From positions 1 through 64,000 of the forward strand of contig JAFAWQ010000044.1 in NCBI GenBank assembly GCA_019241645.1: a stretch of DNA of 64,000 bases, in the 5' to 3' direction. Of this stretch, positions 26,348 to 36,433 are shown one piece after another. The translations under genes were made by a program, and so were the position numbers. Source of the stretch: Alphaproteobacteria bacterium. GTDB lineage: Bacteria; Pseudomonadota; Alphaproteobacteria; Micropepsales; Micropepsaceae. How positions within the stretch are numbered: the first letter of the stretch is position 1; every line of letters starts with the position of its first letter. The notes under the pieces were generated by a model that saw only the letters and a list, made by a program, of their open reading frames with translations, was not told where the DNA came from and ran no database searches.

Positions 26348-26376
26348 TTGACACTCTGCGCTTACTGCCCGATATC
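26348..26376 (+). promoter_or_regulatory. promoter of the tRNA-Tyr/tRNA-Gly unit
   Basis: TTGACA at 26348-26353 and GATATC at 26371-26376 are separated by 17 bp, ending 19 bp before the first base of tRNA-Tyr. A GC-rich discriminator (CGCGCGCC) follows, as common in stable-RNA promoters. Confidence 0.65.
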
Positions 26377-26395
26377 CGCGCGCCTTGGTGTGTTC

Positions 26396-26480
26396 GGGGG
26401 AATGTCCCGAGTGGCAAAGGGGGCGGACTGTAAATCCGCTGGCTTAGCCTTCGTAGGTTCGAGTCCTACTTCCCCCACCA
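26396..26480 (+). tRNA. tRNA-Tyr (anticodon GTA)
   Basis: An 85-nt class II tRNA with encoded CCA. The acceptor stem GGGGGAA pairs with TTCCCCC (26470-26476), followed by discriminator A and CCA. The anticodon GTA is at 26430-26432 in an ACTGTAAAT loop. An extended variable arm (GGCTTAGCCTTC region) and the T-loop GTTCGAGTC are present, as expected for tRNA-Tyr. Confidence 0.95.
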
Positions 26481-26494
26481 TCACGTAAATGCGG

Positions 26495-26568
26495 GCGGGT
26501 GTAGCTCAATGGTAGAGCAACAGCCTTCCAAGCTGATGACGAGGGTTCGATTCCCTTCACCCGCTCCA
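26495..26568 (+). tRNA. tRNA-Gly (anticodon TCC)
   Basis: A 74-nt tRNA with encoded CCA. The acceptor GCGGGTG pairs with CACCCGC (26558-26564). The D arm is TAGCTCAATGGTAGAGCA, the anticodon TCC is at 26527-26529 within CTTCCAAG, and the T-loop is GTTCGATTC. It starts 14 bp after tRNA-Tyr, so both are probably processed from one transcript. Confidence 0.95.
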
Positions 26569-26572
26569 GAAT

Positions 26573-27721
26573 CTATGCTGGCTCTGACCGGCGGCCCCAT
26601 CCAAAAGTGATACGATCATCTTCCCAGCGGGCTGAGATCGCAGCCATGGTCGCCACGATCGCGCCAAACAGAAGCGCAAACGCCACCCAGAGGCTGGCAT
26701 TGCGAGCGACTTTTCGCGCGGCCTCGGCAGCTTTGGCCTGATCGCGTCTGATCTGGGATTGTACGTTCGTCACGCGTCGCGAGGCATCCGCAGAACTCAC
26801 ACCCATATCCTGCGAAACCAGTTGCGCAATTCGGTCTTGGTCGTAAGGGGAAAGCCTTCCGCCATCTATCAAAGCTACCTGCAAAATGCGGCCTACTTCG
26901 CCCTTGTCCGCCGCAACGTTGCGCACCTGAGGTTCGATGGCAGAAGTGGCGGCCGAGCTCGAACCCGAACTGTCGTCGACTCCCGATGGGATGGTGATCA
27001 CATGGGGCGCGGTCGAATCTTCCATCGGTTGAGTTGCTGCGGACGGTGTTCGTTGATCATTCTCGACTCTTCCGGCGCTGGGCGGTACCGGCGTCATCTG
27101 CGTCGGTTCGGTGTTGCCGGAAGACGGTGATTCCTCATCAGGAGGTGCTGTAGCGTCAGTAGCGCTGGTATCTGCCTGAGCATAGCGCTGCCAGCCGAGC
27201 GTAGCGTGCATTGGAGTCTGGGCAGGGCGAAAAAGCACATCGGTCCAATACGCCGAAACGGTAGGCGAACCCGGCTGATTGAAACCCGATGGAGCCAGCG
27301 CGATCCCGCTCGCTAAGGCAGAGGATCCGGCCGCCACCCAACCTGAGACCAGGATCAGCAGCGCAGTCGCTGTCACACAAAGACCCCAGACTGTGAGTCC
27401 ATGCGCCGCTGCGCGAAATTCCTCTTCTTGGTCGGTTTCTGCCATAGGGCCAATCAGCCGACCCGCAATATGGCCGCCAACCGCGAAACCCATCGCTTGC
27501 GCGGCCAGGAAATAAATAGCGCCCAATGTCAGAAAGCCTGTCGCTGTGGTTCCCTTTGCTGGCACCAATGACAGCCCGATGCCCGCGCCCAACATCAGCA
27601 AGAAGAAAATGACAGCTGTTCCGATCACCGCGCCCGCGAAAGTCGCGCTCCAGGACACGCGATGGCGAAAGGAATCCTCAACGACAGCCATTCTCTCGAC
27701 AGTGCTTTCCGCCAAGGCCAT
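26573..27721 (-). CDS. multi-pass membrane protein with long Pro/Ser/Thr loop
   Basis: A 382-residue protein without a recognised enzymatic motif. Three hydrophobic segments lie in the first half: WSATFAGAVIGTAVIFFLLM, then LTLGAIYFLAAQAMGFAVGG, then LTVWGLCVTATALLILVSGW. A long polar, Pro/Ser/Thr-rich loop follows (about 180-265). Next is a region resembling a SPFH-like helical segment with RISQLVSQDMGVSSADASRRV, and a last helix (SLWVAFALLFGAIVATMA). The GHIAGRL motif resembles alphaproteobacterial membrane proteins often labelled PhnA-like. Its stop lies four bases after tRNA-Gly on the opposite strand. Function unknown. Confidence 0.75.
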   Translation of the reverse strand: MALAESTVERMAVVEDSFRHRVSWSATFAGAVIGTAVIFFLLMLGAGIGLSLVPAKGTTATGFLTLGAIYFLAAQAMGFAVGGHIAGRLIGPMAETDQEEEFRAAAHGLTVWGLCVTATALLILVSGWVAAGSSALASGIALAPSGFNQPGSPTVSAYWTDVLFRPAQTPMHATLGWQRYAQADTSATDATAPPDEESPSSGNTEPTQMTPVPPSAGRVENDQRTPSAATQPMEDSTAPHVITIPSGVDDSSGSSSAATSAIEPQVRNVAADKGEVGRILQVALIDGGRLSPYDQDRIAQLVSQDMGVSSADASRRVTNVQSQIRRDQAKAAEAARKVARNASLWVAFALLFGAIVATMAAISARWEDDRITFGWGRRSEPA

Positions 27722-27781
27722 TTCGATTCCCCTCTTTTGATGCGAACCTAAAACGTCGCAGTCTCGGCCGTGTTCCGGCTG

Positions 27782-27814
27782 AATAAAGCAAAACCCCGGC
27801 TCGCGCCGGGGTTT
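27782..27814 (-). terminator. intrinsic terminator of the M23-bactofilin operon
   Basis: A 10-bp stem (AAACCCCGGC / GCCGGGGTTT) has a 4-nt loop and, on the minus strand, is followed by TGCTTTATT. It lies just downstream of the bactofilin stop at 27835 and upstream of the 27721 start. Confidence 0.8.
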
Positions 27815-27834
27815 CGAGAATTGCGACGGGCTGA

Positions 27835-28422
27835 TCAGACGTTACTGCTGGCGCTGGCGCCAGAGCTATGGGCCTGGGGCGAATCGAGCGTTTTTGTGGA
27901 CAACGGCGTCCCACCGCCATTGGCACTACTGGCCGTACCCGTATTCGCCGCCGCCATCTTGCGTTCGTAGGCGGGATTGCGCCGGGCATTTTCTTCCGCC
28001 AAGGGGCTGTCGGAGTGCCGGCAATTGCCCTCGAAGAAGGCTCCGGCCTCTACCGCAAAGGCCTCGTGCAGGATGTTGCCCTCGACATGGCAGGTTGAGC
28101 ACAACAGGATTTTACGCGCGCGAATACTGCCTTCCACGCGCCCGCGAACGGTAACTTCATCCGCAAGAACTTCGCCCTGGATCACTGCTTTTTCACCGAT
28201 CACCAAGCCCGCGCTGTGCACATCACCTTCCACCCTTCCATCAACCTGCATGTCTCCGGTCGACGATAGTGTACCGGTGACGACAAGATCGGCGCTAATG
28301 ATCGATGGCGCGGATCGCGCGGCTTGCGGACGCTTTTGCGGCTGCTGAATGGGAGGGGACACTGCGGTAGGCGGTGCCATGACCGGCGTCTCGGGGGTGG
28401 ACTCCTTTGCTTTATTGAACAT
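27835..28422 (-). CDS. bactofilin (polymer-forming cytoskeletal protein)
   Basis: A 195-residue protein with a central bactofilin beta-helix at about residues 45-140. It shows short hydrophobic/Gly repeats such as LVVTGTLSSTGDMQVDGRVEGDVH, VIGEKAVIQGEVLADEVTVRG and EGSIRARKILL. The flanking N- and C-terminal tails are polar and disordered (Pro, Ser, Ala), as in other bactofilins. Bactofilins self-assemble into filaments without nucleotide and position cell-wall enzymes. The ATG lies inside the end of the upstream M23 gene (11-bp overlap), so the two are translationally coupled. M23-bactofilin pairs control shape or stalk growth in several alphaproteobacteria. Confidence 0.9.
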   Translation of the reverse strand: MFNKAKESTPETPVMAPPTAVSPPIQQPQKRPQAARSAPSIISADLVVTGTLSSTGDMQVDGRVEGDVHSAGLVIGEKAVIQGEVLADEVTVRGRVEGSIRARKILLCSTCHVEGNILHEAFAVEAGAFFEGNCRHSDSPLAEENARRNPAYERKMAAANTGTASSANGGGTPLSTKTLDSPQAHSSGASASSNV

Positions 28423-29803
28423 GACGACCTGCCTCGATGAATCTGCTCGGATCCCTCACCGCGTCGGCCAACCAGACCTCGTAATGAACATGAGGCCCGG
28501 TACTTCGCCCAGTGGATCCGAGTTTTCCCACAGGCGTGCCTTTTTCTATCCTACCGCCCACGCGCACCAAAAGCGACGACAAATGTCCGTAACGGGTGTG
28601 CAATCCGTAGCCATGGTCAATTTCCACCATATTGCCGTATCCGCCTCGAGGACCGGCGTAAACCACTGTTCCCGGCGCGGTGGCAGTGACCGTCGACCCC
28701 CAAGGACCCGCAAAATCCAGCCCGGGGTGGAACCCGACCTGATGGGTGAATGGATCAACGCGCGGACCAAAATCGCTCGTCAGGCCAAAATTTGATCCGT
28801 GAACCGGTGTGGTAAGCGGAACGTGCCTCAAGGCCGCCAACAACGTGCCAAGTTCTTTTTGGTGCGCCGTAGCGCTGGCATAGACGTTACTGAATTCCGT
28901 GTCGTCCAGACCCGAAAGCGACGTTTCGTTCATCGGAAGTGTCGGCCCTCCGGTCGCAGCGCCGGCTATTCTGCCGGGATTGAGCCCGACCCTGCGCATC
29001 ACGTTGTCGGCACCACCGATACGCGTGCTGATCTGGACGTCGACCGCCTTGGCAAACTGGAGCTCACTCGAATTCAGTCGCTCTATGCGCCTGATCTGTT
29101 CGTTGACACCCCGAAGTTCTGAATTCGTGGCGTCCAACTTGGCAAAGCTTGGTCGGGCCGGCAAGGCACGTCGCAAGAGAGCGTTAGCCGCGCCGGCGAC
29201 CGTTTCGAATGGCCCTTCCAAAAAGCTAGCCCGAGTGGGATTTGCAACCGTCGGCTGGGGCGCCACCGGCCCTGGCATAATTTGGAGGTCCAAATGCCCT
29301 TCAAACGGGCTGGATGAATCGCCTGTATCTGCTCCCCGGGCGAGACCAGTCCCGGGGGCCTGAAACGAAGTCACAGGCATTGTACCGAGGGATGAGATTG
29401 AGGCCGGGATCACCAGTTCCTTGCGGCCGAGAAGGCTCGCCAACACCTGCTGTTTGCGTACCACCCCGTCGGCGACAGACTTAAATCTGTCCTCAGCCGC
29501 AACCAATGCCCCGTTCAATTCGTCATACGAAAGTTGGAGGTCGGTAATGCGAGCCTCGTAATTGGCCTGCATTTGCTGAAATCTATGGTTTTTTGCGACA
29601 ATGATGTGGTTCTTGAAGACGACCGTAACAGAGGCAAAGGCAACCCAACTAAGGACCAGAAGTCCCATCCCGGCCAAGACCGCCTGGGATAGCGAACTGA
29701 AGGTGAAAAACTGTACACGCCCGTCGCTGCGGATATAGATCTGTCGTTCAGGGAACGCCGCCGCCAGCCAACTGCGCGCGCGCTCGGTGAGCGTTTGAGT
29801 CAT
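28412..29803 (-). CDS. membrane-anchored M23 (LytM) endopeptidase, bactofilin partner
   Basis: A 463-residue protein. A short cytoplasmic N-terminus precedes one transmembrane segment (about 40-65: LAGMGLLVLSWVAFASVTVVF), then a coiled-coil periplasmic stalk (about 70-130), a long linker, and a C-terminal M23 domain (about 340-450). The Zn motifs are intact: FHPGLDFAGPWGS, YGNMVEIDHGYGLHTRYGHLS and STGPHVHYEVW. This is a type II membrane peptidoglycan endopeptidase. Its stop TAA overlaps the bactofilin start by 11 bp. The cytoplasmic tail could be the contact point for bactofilin filaments (inference from known pairs). Confidence 0.9.
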   Translation of the reverse strand: MTQTLTERARSWLAAAFPERQIYIRSDGRVQFFTFSSLSQAVLAGMGLLVLSWVAFASVTVVFKNHIIVAKNHRFQQMQANYEARITDLQLSYDELNGALVAAEDRFKSVADGVVRKQQVLASLLGRKELVIPASISSLGTMPVTSFQAPGTGLARGADTGDSSSPFEGHLDLQIMPGPVAPQPTVANPTRASFLEGPFETVAGAANALLRRALPARPSFAKLDATNSELRGVNEQIRRIERLNSSELQFAKAVDVQISTRIGGADNVMRRVGLNPGRIAGAATGGPTLPMNETSLSGLDDTEFSNVYASATAHQKELGTLLAALRHVPLTTPVHGSNFGLTSDFGPRVDPFTHQVGFHPGLDFAGPWGSTVTATAPGTVVYAGPRGGYGNMVEIDHGYGLHTRYGHLSSLLVRVGGRIEKGTPVGKLGSTGRSTGPHVHYEVWLADAVRDPSRFIEAGRHVQ

Positions 29804-29914
29804 ATGTCCAATGTCCCTTTGTAGTATTTCCGCATGCCCTCCCCGTGGGCGGACTATCCGCTGTATCGGAACGTAAAATCAAGCTTCGTTTCTTTTTATA
29901 GCAAAATCAGTGAT

Positions 29915-30394
29915 TTAAGCGCGAGCCAAGTGGGCCCGAGCGGCTTCCAGGACAGCCTCGGCATGGCCCGGAACCTTCACCTTGCGCCAGATTTTGCGGA
30001 TGAACCCTCGCCCATCTACCAGGAACGTGGCGCGGTCCATACCCATATAGACCCGGCCATAAAGCTTCTTCTCCATCCACACTCCAAACTGTTGAGCCAC
30101 GACGGTCTCGGGATCAGAGCCCAGCGGAAAGCCAAGCGAAAACTTCCTCACAAATTTCTCGTGAGATTGAACGCTGTCTTTCGATATCCCCAGGATTTTG
30201 ACCCCCTGCTTGGCGAATTCGTCCAACAGCGCGGAAAAGGCGATGGCTTCCTTGGTGCAGCCCGGCGTGTCATCCCTCGGATAAAAATAAAGAACGTAAG
30301 CCTTGCCCTTCAGAGACTTTGACGAAGCCTCGCCTTGGGTTGTCGCGATTGAAAAATCCGGCGCCTTGTCACCCACCGCCAATGCCGTGCTCAT
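29915..30394 (-). CDS. bcp: thioredoxin-dependent peroxiredoxin, BCP/PrxQ family
   Basis: A 159-residue peroxiredoxin from the ATG at 30394, which follows GGTGGAG; 12 extra residues upstream are in frame but lack a site. The fold starts GDKAPDFSIATTQGE. The peroxidatic Cys46 sits in FYPRDDTPGCTKEA. The resolving Cys found five residues later in E. coli Bcp is Ile here, so this is a 1-Cys-type variant or uses another resolving thiol. The enzyme reduces H2O2 and organic peroxides with thioredoxin. It is divergent from the large AsmA-like gene. Confidence 0.92.
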   Translation of the reverse strand: MSTALAVGDKAPDFSIATTQGEASSKSLKGKAYVLYFYPRDDTPGCTKEAIAFSALLDEFAKQGVKILGISKDSVQSHEKFVRKFSLGFPLGSDPETVVAQQFGVWMEKKLYGRVYMGMDRATFLVDGRGFIRKIWRKVKVPGHAEAVLEAARAHLARA

Positions 30395-30530
30395 GCGAAC
30401 TCCACCTGGATTTAACCCGGCATTTACCAAAGCTGCTCACAGGTGGTAAGCACAAGGGCGCTGCGATTACTGATCGCGGCCAGGGGGCGCCCAATCCACT
30501 CCCCGCCGGGCGCGGGACAGGTGCCGATCC

Positions 30531-33500
30531 TTGAAAGACTCGAACACCCCTCCGCCGCTTGCCGCCAAACTCCTTGAGCGTCTCCGCAGATTTCGGATCC
30601 GGCGGCACCATGTCCATCACGTAAGTCTAGCGACGTTGGCCTTGCTGGCTGTCGGCATCTTCTTCGTAGCGGGTGTCGTGCTGCGGTTTGCGATGGGACC
30701 CGTGTCCCTGGGACCTTTTTCCGAGCGTCTGCGTGAATCGCTTCTGCATACGGTCCCCGGACTTGCCGTCCAGTACGAGGACGCGGCGCTTGAATGGTCG
30801 CGAGATGAGGGGCGGGTAAATCTTATCATCGTCGGCGCACGGGTGCTGGATGCGCAGCAGCACATCATCGCACAGGCTCCGAAGGCGGAAATCGGCTTGG
30901 CTGCTGGTGCGCTGCTGGGCGGCGACGTTCAAATCCGCCGGATCGCTCTCGTCGGCGTGCAACTAACGCTCGTCCGAACAAAAACTGGCGCGCTTCGCCT
31001 CGGCATGAACGGTAGCGAGACTGGCGACGACGTTCTCGAACGCATTCGGAAAGCGCTGGAGAATTCCGGACACGGCCCCGCCTCGCTGGATCGATTTGCA
31101 GTGCGCAGGGCAAGGCTCGCGTTCCTTGACCAGAATTCAGGGCTTTTCCTCGTTGCACCCTCCGCGCGTGTGGAGGTAAGCAACGTAGCTTCGACGCCAA
31201 ACTCCGAGTTGAAGGCGGATATCGAAGCAGACGTGGAGATCACCGGCAAGCCCGCCCATCTACTTGCTTCGATGAAACTGCCGCGACAGGGTGGAGATAT
31301 CACCGGCGACGTCAGCATAACGGGATTGTCGCTGGAGGCACTTTCAAGGAATTCGCCGCATTTTGCATTCTTGCGCCCGTTCGATCTCACAAACGATCTC
31401 TCCGCATCCATCGTGCTGGAGCATGGAAATCGTCTGAAGTCGGCGGACTTGGGATTGCGAGCAAAGGGCAAGATCGGTGGGCTCGGTTCACCTCTGGTGA
31501 TAAAGGATTTCGATGTTGTTGGACGCTACGACGGAAGCACAGGGCATTTTCTAATCGATCAGGCGACACTGCAGGGGAATACCGCAACAGCCCATCTCCA
31601 AGGCTCCGGCAATCTGAAATTTGATCAGGCGGGAAGCCTTGCAGCAGCGGCTTTGGATGTCAGCGCCGACCACATCATCGTCGCGACTCCAGAAGCCTTC
31701 ACTGCTCCGGTGGCGCTCGGTCCGCTGCACCTTCGCGGCAACTACAATTTCAGCGATGCGACATTCACGATCGATCAGGCGCTTCTCAGCGGAAATGTTC
31801 TGACCGGCGAACTCCAGGGGCGCCTGCTGCTGGTAGCGAACAAGTCTCCAGGTATCGCTCTCCTGGGCAAGTTCAACCCGCTCTCCGTTCGCAGCCTCGT
31901 TCGCTATTGGCCTCTAAAGGCGGGAAGCGGGGCGCGATCCTGGATTGCCAGGAACATGCCGGCCGGCCAAGTGGGACCGGTATCGATCAATGTGAATATT
32001 GGGGCCGGCGAACTTGACGGGCCAGCGCTGCCGGAAGCGGCCATTCATCTGACGATCCCGGTGAAGGACGCAAGCGTGAACTATCTGCAAGGCATGAGCC
32101 TTGCGACGCAGGCCAACGGCGTTGGCGTTTTGACTGGCGATACCTTTCATATGGACGTCGCTTCCGCGCGCGTTGGATCACTCGCAGTGAAGAAGGCGAG
32201 TCTCACAATCCCCCAGCTGCACAAGCAAGGAACTGTCGGCCACATTGCGGTCGGTTTCGAAGGATCGATGCCGGCCCTCCTGAAAATCCTGGACGAAAAG
32301 CCCCTGCACTACCCCACGCGCTTCCATATCGATCCGGCGCAAACCGCGGGTACCACTCTCGTCGAAGCTGAGTTTCACATCCCCATGGTGAAAGACGTCG
32401 GCATCGATCAGGTACCGATACATGTTAAGGCGGATGTGAAAGGCCTCGCTCTGTCGTTGGGCGAGGAGACGAAGCTCTCCGATGGGAGCGTTGTCTTCGA
32501 TATCGACAACAAGCATCTGCGTGCCTCGGGTTCAGTGACCTATCGCACCGCTCGATACCTGGTGGATTGGGTTGAAGCGTTCGACGACAAGAATCCCAAC
32601 ACCACGCAAATGAAAGTCAGCGGCACCTTGAACGAGCAGGCGCGGGACGCCCTCAAAATCAGACTGGGCGACTTCATAAGCGGTCCGCTGGGGCTCAGCG
32701 CGAATTTGCAAGGCTATCGCGGCGTCATCCGCATGGCGCAGATAAATGTGGATTTGACACCCGCTGCAATTTCCCTGGGTCCGATAAGCTATCGCAAAGA
32801 ACCGGGTACGGCAGCCAGCGCCCAGGTTTCTGCCAAGCTGGATGACAAGGGCACGATTTCCAGCGCTGACCTGACGATCGGCGGAGCCGGACTTTCGGCT
32901 CAAGGCACTTTAAGTTTTGCTCCTGATGGCGCGCTTCGGCGGGCCGACATACCCGCTTTACGCGCCGGCCCAATCAATGATTTCGGCGTGACCTATACGC
33001 AGAATTCCGGCAGCGTGGCTGATATCTTCATTCGCGGACGATCTGCCGACGGTACGTCTCTGGGCCGCCGCGACAGCAACACAACGGCAGGAAAAAAGGA
33101 GTCGACGGACCGCTATCACATCGTGGCGAAACTCGATCGCATGCAGCTGAAACAGAATACCGTTCTGGCGCCTCTCAATGCGGAGGCGAACATGATCGGG
33201 GGCAGCATTCAGAGCCTTTCGCTCACCACCGGCGTGTCCAAATCTGCATCGCTGTCGGCGAATATCACTCCGGCCTCCGATGGAAGGCGTTTGTCTGTGA
33301 ATGCCAATGATGCCGGCGCGCTGCTGAAGGGTGTTTTAGGGCTCAGCAACGTTTCTGGCGGACGCCTCGCCCTTGTCGCGAGAATGCCGCCCATCGGCTC
33401 GAAGGGCAGTCCGGACTTCGCCGGCACGCTCGAAATGCGCGACTTCAAGGTCGAAAACCAGCCATTCTTTGCAAGGCTTTTTTCGGCCGGCTCGCTTGGC

Positions 33501-33935
33501 GGTCTGCTGGATCTGATGCGCGGTTCCGGGATCGTGATCAACAAACTCGAGCTGCCGTTCACCGCGGCCAACGATGTGTTCAACATCCACGACGCGCGGG
33601 CCACCGGTCCGTCCGTCGGACTTTCCGGCGAAGGCTACATCGACCGCCGGGCCAACCAGATCGATCTGCGCGGAGCAGTGGCGCCGATCTATGGGTTGAA
33701 CAGCATTCTTGGTGCCATTCCACTGGTCGGAAACGTGCTCGTCTCACGCCCGGGCGAGGGAATTGTGGGCGTGACCTACGAGGCCAAGGGCAATCTCGAT
33801 GAGCCAAAGATCAACGTGAATCCTTTATCCCTACTTACTCCCGGCATCTTGCGCCGCATGTTCGAAGGCAAGGTTCCATCCGCGCCGCGTCAGGCGGAGA
33901 CCGATCCGCCGAAGCCGCAAACTGCGCCGCACTAG
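30531..33935 (+). CDS. large AsmA/DUF3971-type envelope protein (YhdP/TamB-like)
   Basis: A 1134-residue protein with a probable TTG start at 30531 (GGACAGG upstream). A short basic cytoplasmic tail and one transmembrane helix ([21 protein letters not shown], about 30-50) anchor it in the inner membrane. The rest is periplasmic, built of many alternating beta-strand segments typical of AsmA/TamB/YhdP bridge proteins, with DUF3971-like features near the N-terminus ([24 protein letters not shown]). The C-terminal block ([37 protein letters not shown]...) is the conserved AsmA-C segment. Such proteins are thought to shuttle phospholipid to the outer membrane. Its stop overlaps the tyrS stop (CTAG). 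Confidence 0.85.
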   Translation: MKDSNTPPPLAAKLLERLRRFRIRRHHVHHVSLATLALLAVGIFFVAGVVLRFAMGPVSLGPFSERLRESLLHTVPGLAVQYEDAALEWSRDEGRVNLIIVGARVLDAQQHIIAQAPKAEIGLAAGALLGGDVQIRRIALVGVQLTLVRTKTGALRLGMNGSETGDDVLERIRKALENSGHGPASLDRFAVRRARLAFLDQNSGLFLVAPSARVEVSNVASTPNSELKADIEADVEITGKPAHLLASMKLPRQGGDITGDVSITGLSLEALSRNSPHFAFLRPFDLTNDLSASIVLEHGNRLKSADLGLRAKGKIGGLGSPLVIKDFDVVGRYDGSTGHFLIDQATLQGNTATAHLQGSGNLKFDQAGSLAAAALDVSADHIIVATPEAFTAPVALGPLHLRGNYNFSDATFTIDQALLSGNVLTGELQGRLLLVANKSPGIALLGKFNPLSVRSLVRYWPLKAGSGARSWIARNMPAGQVGPVSINVNIGAGELDGPALPEAAIHLTIPVKDASVNYLQGMSLATQANGVGVLTGDTFHMDVASARVGSLAVKKASLTIPQLHKQGTVGHIAVGFEGSMPALLKILDEKPLHYPTRFHIDPAQTAGTTLVEAEFHIPMVKDVGIDQVPIHVKADVKGLALSLGEETKLSDGSVVFDIDNKHLRASGSVTYRTARYLVDWVEAFDDKNPNTTQMKVSGTLNEQARDALKIRLGDFISGPLGLSANLQGYRGVIRMAQINVDLTPAAISLGPISYRKEPGTAASAQVSAKLDDKGTISSADLTIGGAGLSAQGTLSFAPDGALRRADIPALRAGPINDFGVTYTQNSGSVADIFIRGRSADGTSLGRRDSNTTAGKKESTDRYHIVAKLDRMQLKQNTVLAPLNAEANMIGGSIQSLSLTTGVSKSASLSANITPASDGRRLSVNANDAGALLKGVLGLSNVSGGRLALVARMPPIGSKGSPDFAGTLEMRDFKVENQPFFARLFSAGSLGGLLDLMRGSGIVINKLELPFTAANDVFNIHDARATGPSVGLSGEGYIDRRANQIDLRGAVAPIYGLNSILGAIPLVGNVLVSRPGEGIVGVTYEAKGNLDEPKINVNPLSLLTPGILRRMFEGKVPSAPRQAETDPPKPQTAPH

Positions 33936-35179
33936 GGCGGTCTGACCAGCACGTGCTTTTTCTTGCCGCTGGAGAGCTTCAGCACGCCTTCCGGCGTCAA
34001 CGCGCTTTCGTCGACCTGCAGACGCGGATCGCTGACGGCAACATCGTTCAGGCGCAGACCGTTATTCGCGATCAGCTTGCGTGCTTCGGAATTGGACGCT
34101 GCGAGCCCGGTTGCGACGGCGAGATTAAGAACGCCATCGGGCAATTTCAGTGCGAAGGTCGGCAGCCCTTCCGCAAACGTGCCTTCTTCGAAGGTGCGGC
34201 GCGCGGTCTCGGCGGCTTCTTCCGCAATTGACCGGCCATGCAGCATCGCGGTGGCTTCGTTCGCCAGCACGATCTTCGCGTGATTCAGCTCCGCGCCTTC
34301 AAGCCGCTCCAGCCGCGCAATTTCCGCGAGCGGCAGGTCGGTGAACAGACGCAGGAAGCGGCCGACATCGTTGTCCTCCGTGTTGCGCCAGAATTGCCAG
34401 TATTCGTATGGACTGCGCTGATCGGCATTGAGCCACACCGCACCTGCGGCCGTCTTGCCCATCTTGGCGCCGGAGGCGGTAGTGATGAGCGGCGTCGTCA
34501 ACCCGAACAATTGCGCATTCTCAACCCGCCGTCCCAGATCGATGCCACTGACGATGTTGCCCCATTGATCCGATCCCGCCGATTGCAGCCGGCAACCGTA
34601 GCGGCGGTAAAGTTCCACAAAATCGTAGGCCTGCATGATCATGTAGTTGAATTCGAGGAACGACATGGGCTGCTCGCGCTCCAGCCGCAGCTTCACGCTG
34701 TCCATCGTCAGCATGCGGTTGACGGAGAAATGGCGGCCGATATCGCGCAGAAAGGGAATGTATTCGAGCCGGTCCAGCCATTCGGCGTTGTCGGCCATGA
34801 TGGCATCGCACGGTCCCTCGCCGAATTTCAGAAGATGCTGGATGCCTTTCACGATGCTTTGCTTGTTGGATTCGATCTGCTGATCGGAGAGCAGCAGCCG
34901 CGTCTCGTCCTTGCCGGAGGGATCGCCGATCTTGGTGGTGCCTCCCCCCATCAGCAGAATGGGCCGGTGCCCCGCCTGCTGAAGCCGCCGCAAGGTCATC
35001 AACTGCACCAGGCTGCCGACATGCAGGCTCGGCGCCGTGCAGTCGAAGCCGATGTAGGCGGTGACGCGTTCACGCGCGAAGAGCGCGTCCAGCGCTTCCG
35101 GATCGGTGCAGTCGTAGAGACAGCCGCGCGCCGTGAACTCGCGCAGGAAATCAGACTTGAATCGGGACGCATCACTCAT
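33932..35179 (-). CDS. tyrS: tyrosyl-tRNA synthetase
   Basis: A 415-residue class I aminoacyl-tRNA synthetase that charges tRNA-Tyr (a tRNA-Tyr gene lies at 26396). I use the second Met (35179), which starts [19 protein letters not shown]; a Met five codons upstream is possible. Motifs: [18 protein letters not shown] (the HIGH motif reads HVGS), the tyrosine pocket [11 protein letters not shown] and [14 protein letters not shown], the KMSKS loop as KMGKT, and a C-terminal S4 RNA-binding domain ([20 protein letters not shown]). tyrS and anmK being divergent neighbours is common in proteobacteria. Confidence 0.96.
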   Translation of the reverse strand: MSDASRFKSDFLREFTARGCLYDCTDPEALDALFARERVTAYIGFDCTAPSLHVGSLVQLMTLRRLQQAGHRPILLMGGGTTKIGDPSGKDETRLLLSDQQIESNKQSIVKGIQHLLKFGEGPCDAIMADNAEWLDRLEYIPFLRDIGRHFSVNRMLTMDSVKLRLEREQPMSFLEFNYMIMQAYDFVELYRRYGCRLQSAGSDQWGNIVSGIDLGRRVENAQLFGLTTPLITTASGAKMGKTAAGAVWLNADQRSPYEYWQFWRNTEDNDVGRFLRLFTDLPLAEIARLERLEGAELNHAKIVLANEATAMLHGRSIAEEAAETARRTFEEGTFAEGLPTFALKLPDGVLNLAVATGLAASNSEARKLIANNGLRLNDVAVSDPRLQVDESALTPEGVLKLSSGKKKHVLVRPP

Positions 35180-35220
35180 ACGGTAGCTCGGCACATGAGA
35201 TTGTATCTATGATCCCTGAC

Positions 35221-35294
35221 CGTCATGGCCCGGCAGCCGAGACAGGCGGTCCGGGCCACCCAATTGGGTCGCCCGCATAAAGCGGGCGATGACG
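35221..35294. repeat. two-hairpin REP-like element between tyrS and anmK
   Basis: Outer inverted ends CGTCAT (35221-35226) and ATGACG (35289-35294) enclose two hairpins: GGCCCGG / CCGGGCC (35227-35233 with 35251-35257) and TCGCCCGC / GCGGGCGA (35269-35276 with 35282-35289). It occupies the divergent intergenic region, so it must avoid or contain the promoters of both genes. Confidence 0.6.
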
Positions 35295-35320
35295 AAAAAG
35301 CGGGTGGCTGTCTAGCACGC

Positions 35321-36433
35321 ATGAGCGAAACTCTTAAAGTCATTGGCCTGATGAGCGGCACGTCGATCGACGGGATCGACGCGGCGTTGCTGACAACCGA
35401 TGGCGAAGACGTTGCCGTGGCGGGTCCGGCGCTCGCCCTGCCCTACGACCCGGACACACGCGCGGTGCTGCGCAAGGTGCTGGACGATGCCCAATCGGTC
35501 GCGCGCGGCGCGCCCGTGCCGTACTCCATTCGCGAAGCGGAACGCATTTCCACCGAAGCGCACGCGCGCGCCGTGTCGGCGCTGTTGGAGAAGGCCCGCC
35601 TTAAGCCTGCCGAGATTACGCTGATCGGCTACCATGCGCAGACTATTCTTCATCGCCCCGAGCAGCATTGGACGTGGCAGGTCGGCGACGGCGCTTTGCT
35701 CGCGCGCCTCACCGGCATCGATGTGGTGAACGACTTTCGCAGTGCGGATGTGAAGGCCGGCGGCCAAGGTGCGCCGCTGGTGCCGCTGTATCATGCCGCT
35801 CTGGTGAAGAAGACGCGCGCCTTGGAATTGCCCGCTGTTGTGGTGAACATCGGCGGCGTGGCGAATGTTACCTACATTTCGAGCGGCGCGATCCTCGCCT
35901 TCGATACCGGGCCCGGCAACGCGCCCATCGACGATTGGGCCCTTCGGCACACCGGCAAGCCCATCGACAAAAACGGCGCCCTCGCGGGAGCGGGCCGAGT
36001 GAACGATGTCGCGCTTGGCAAAATGCTGGCGCACCCGTTCTTCGATCGCGCGCCGCCGAAATCGCTCGACCGGCTTGATTTCACCACCGATGCGGTCGCG
36101 CAATTGAGCCCCGAGGATGGTGCCGCCACGCTCACCGCCTTCACCGCCGCCGCCATCGCGCGGTCGCGCGAGCACTTTCCCGACCCGGCAGCCACTTGGG
36201 TGGTTTGCGGTGGAGGGCGGCACAATCCGAAGCTGATGGCAGAATTGCGGGCGCGGGTGAATGCGCCGGTGCTTTCCGCGGAGGATGCCGGCTGGCGCGG
36301 CGATTTCATTGAAGCGGAAGCCTTCGCGTATCTCGCAGTCCGCTCGATCAGAGGATTGCCGCTGAGCCTGCCGACCACCACCGGTGTCCGCCAGCCGATG
36401 ACCGGCGGCAGGCTCCACAAAGCTCGCGGTTGA
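35321..36433 (+). CDS. anmK: anhydro-N-acetylmuramic acid kinase
   Basis: A 370-residue kinase of the sugar kinase/ASKHA fold that converts anhydro-MurNAc to MurNAc-6-phosphate in cell-wall recycling. The ATG at 35321 gives the classic N-terminus VIGLMSGTSIDGIDAALL; 32 codons upstream are open but lie in a REP-like element. Other motifs: IGYHAQTILHRP, the phosphate-binding NDFRSADVKAGGQGAPLVP, the catalytic Asp region, VVNIGGVANVTYI, AFDTGPGNAPIDDW, and WVVCGGGRHNPKLM. It is divergent from tyrS. Confidence 0.95.
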   Translation: MSETLKVIGLMSGTSIDGIDAALLTTDGEDVAVAGPALALPYDPDTRAVLRKVLDDAQSVARGAPVPYSIREAERISTEAHARAVSALLEKARLKPAEITLIGYHAQTILHRPEQHWTWQVGDGALLARLTGIDVVNDFRSADVKAGGQGAPLVPLYHAALVKKTRALELPAVVVNIGGVANVTYISSGAILAFDTGPGNAPIDDWALRHTGKPIDKNGALAGAGRVNDVALGKMLAHPFFDRAPPKSLDRLDFTTDAVAQLSPEDGAATLTAFTAAAIARSREHFPDPAATWVVCGGGRHNPKLMAELRARVNAPVLSAEDAGWRGDFIEAEAFAYLAVRSIRGLPLSLPTTTGVRQPMTGGRLHKARG

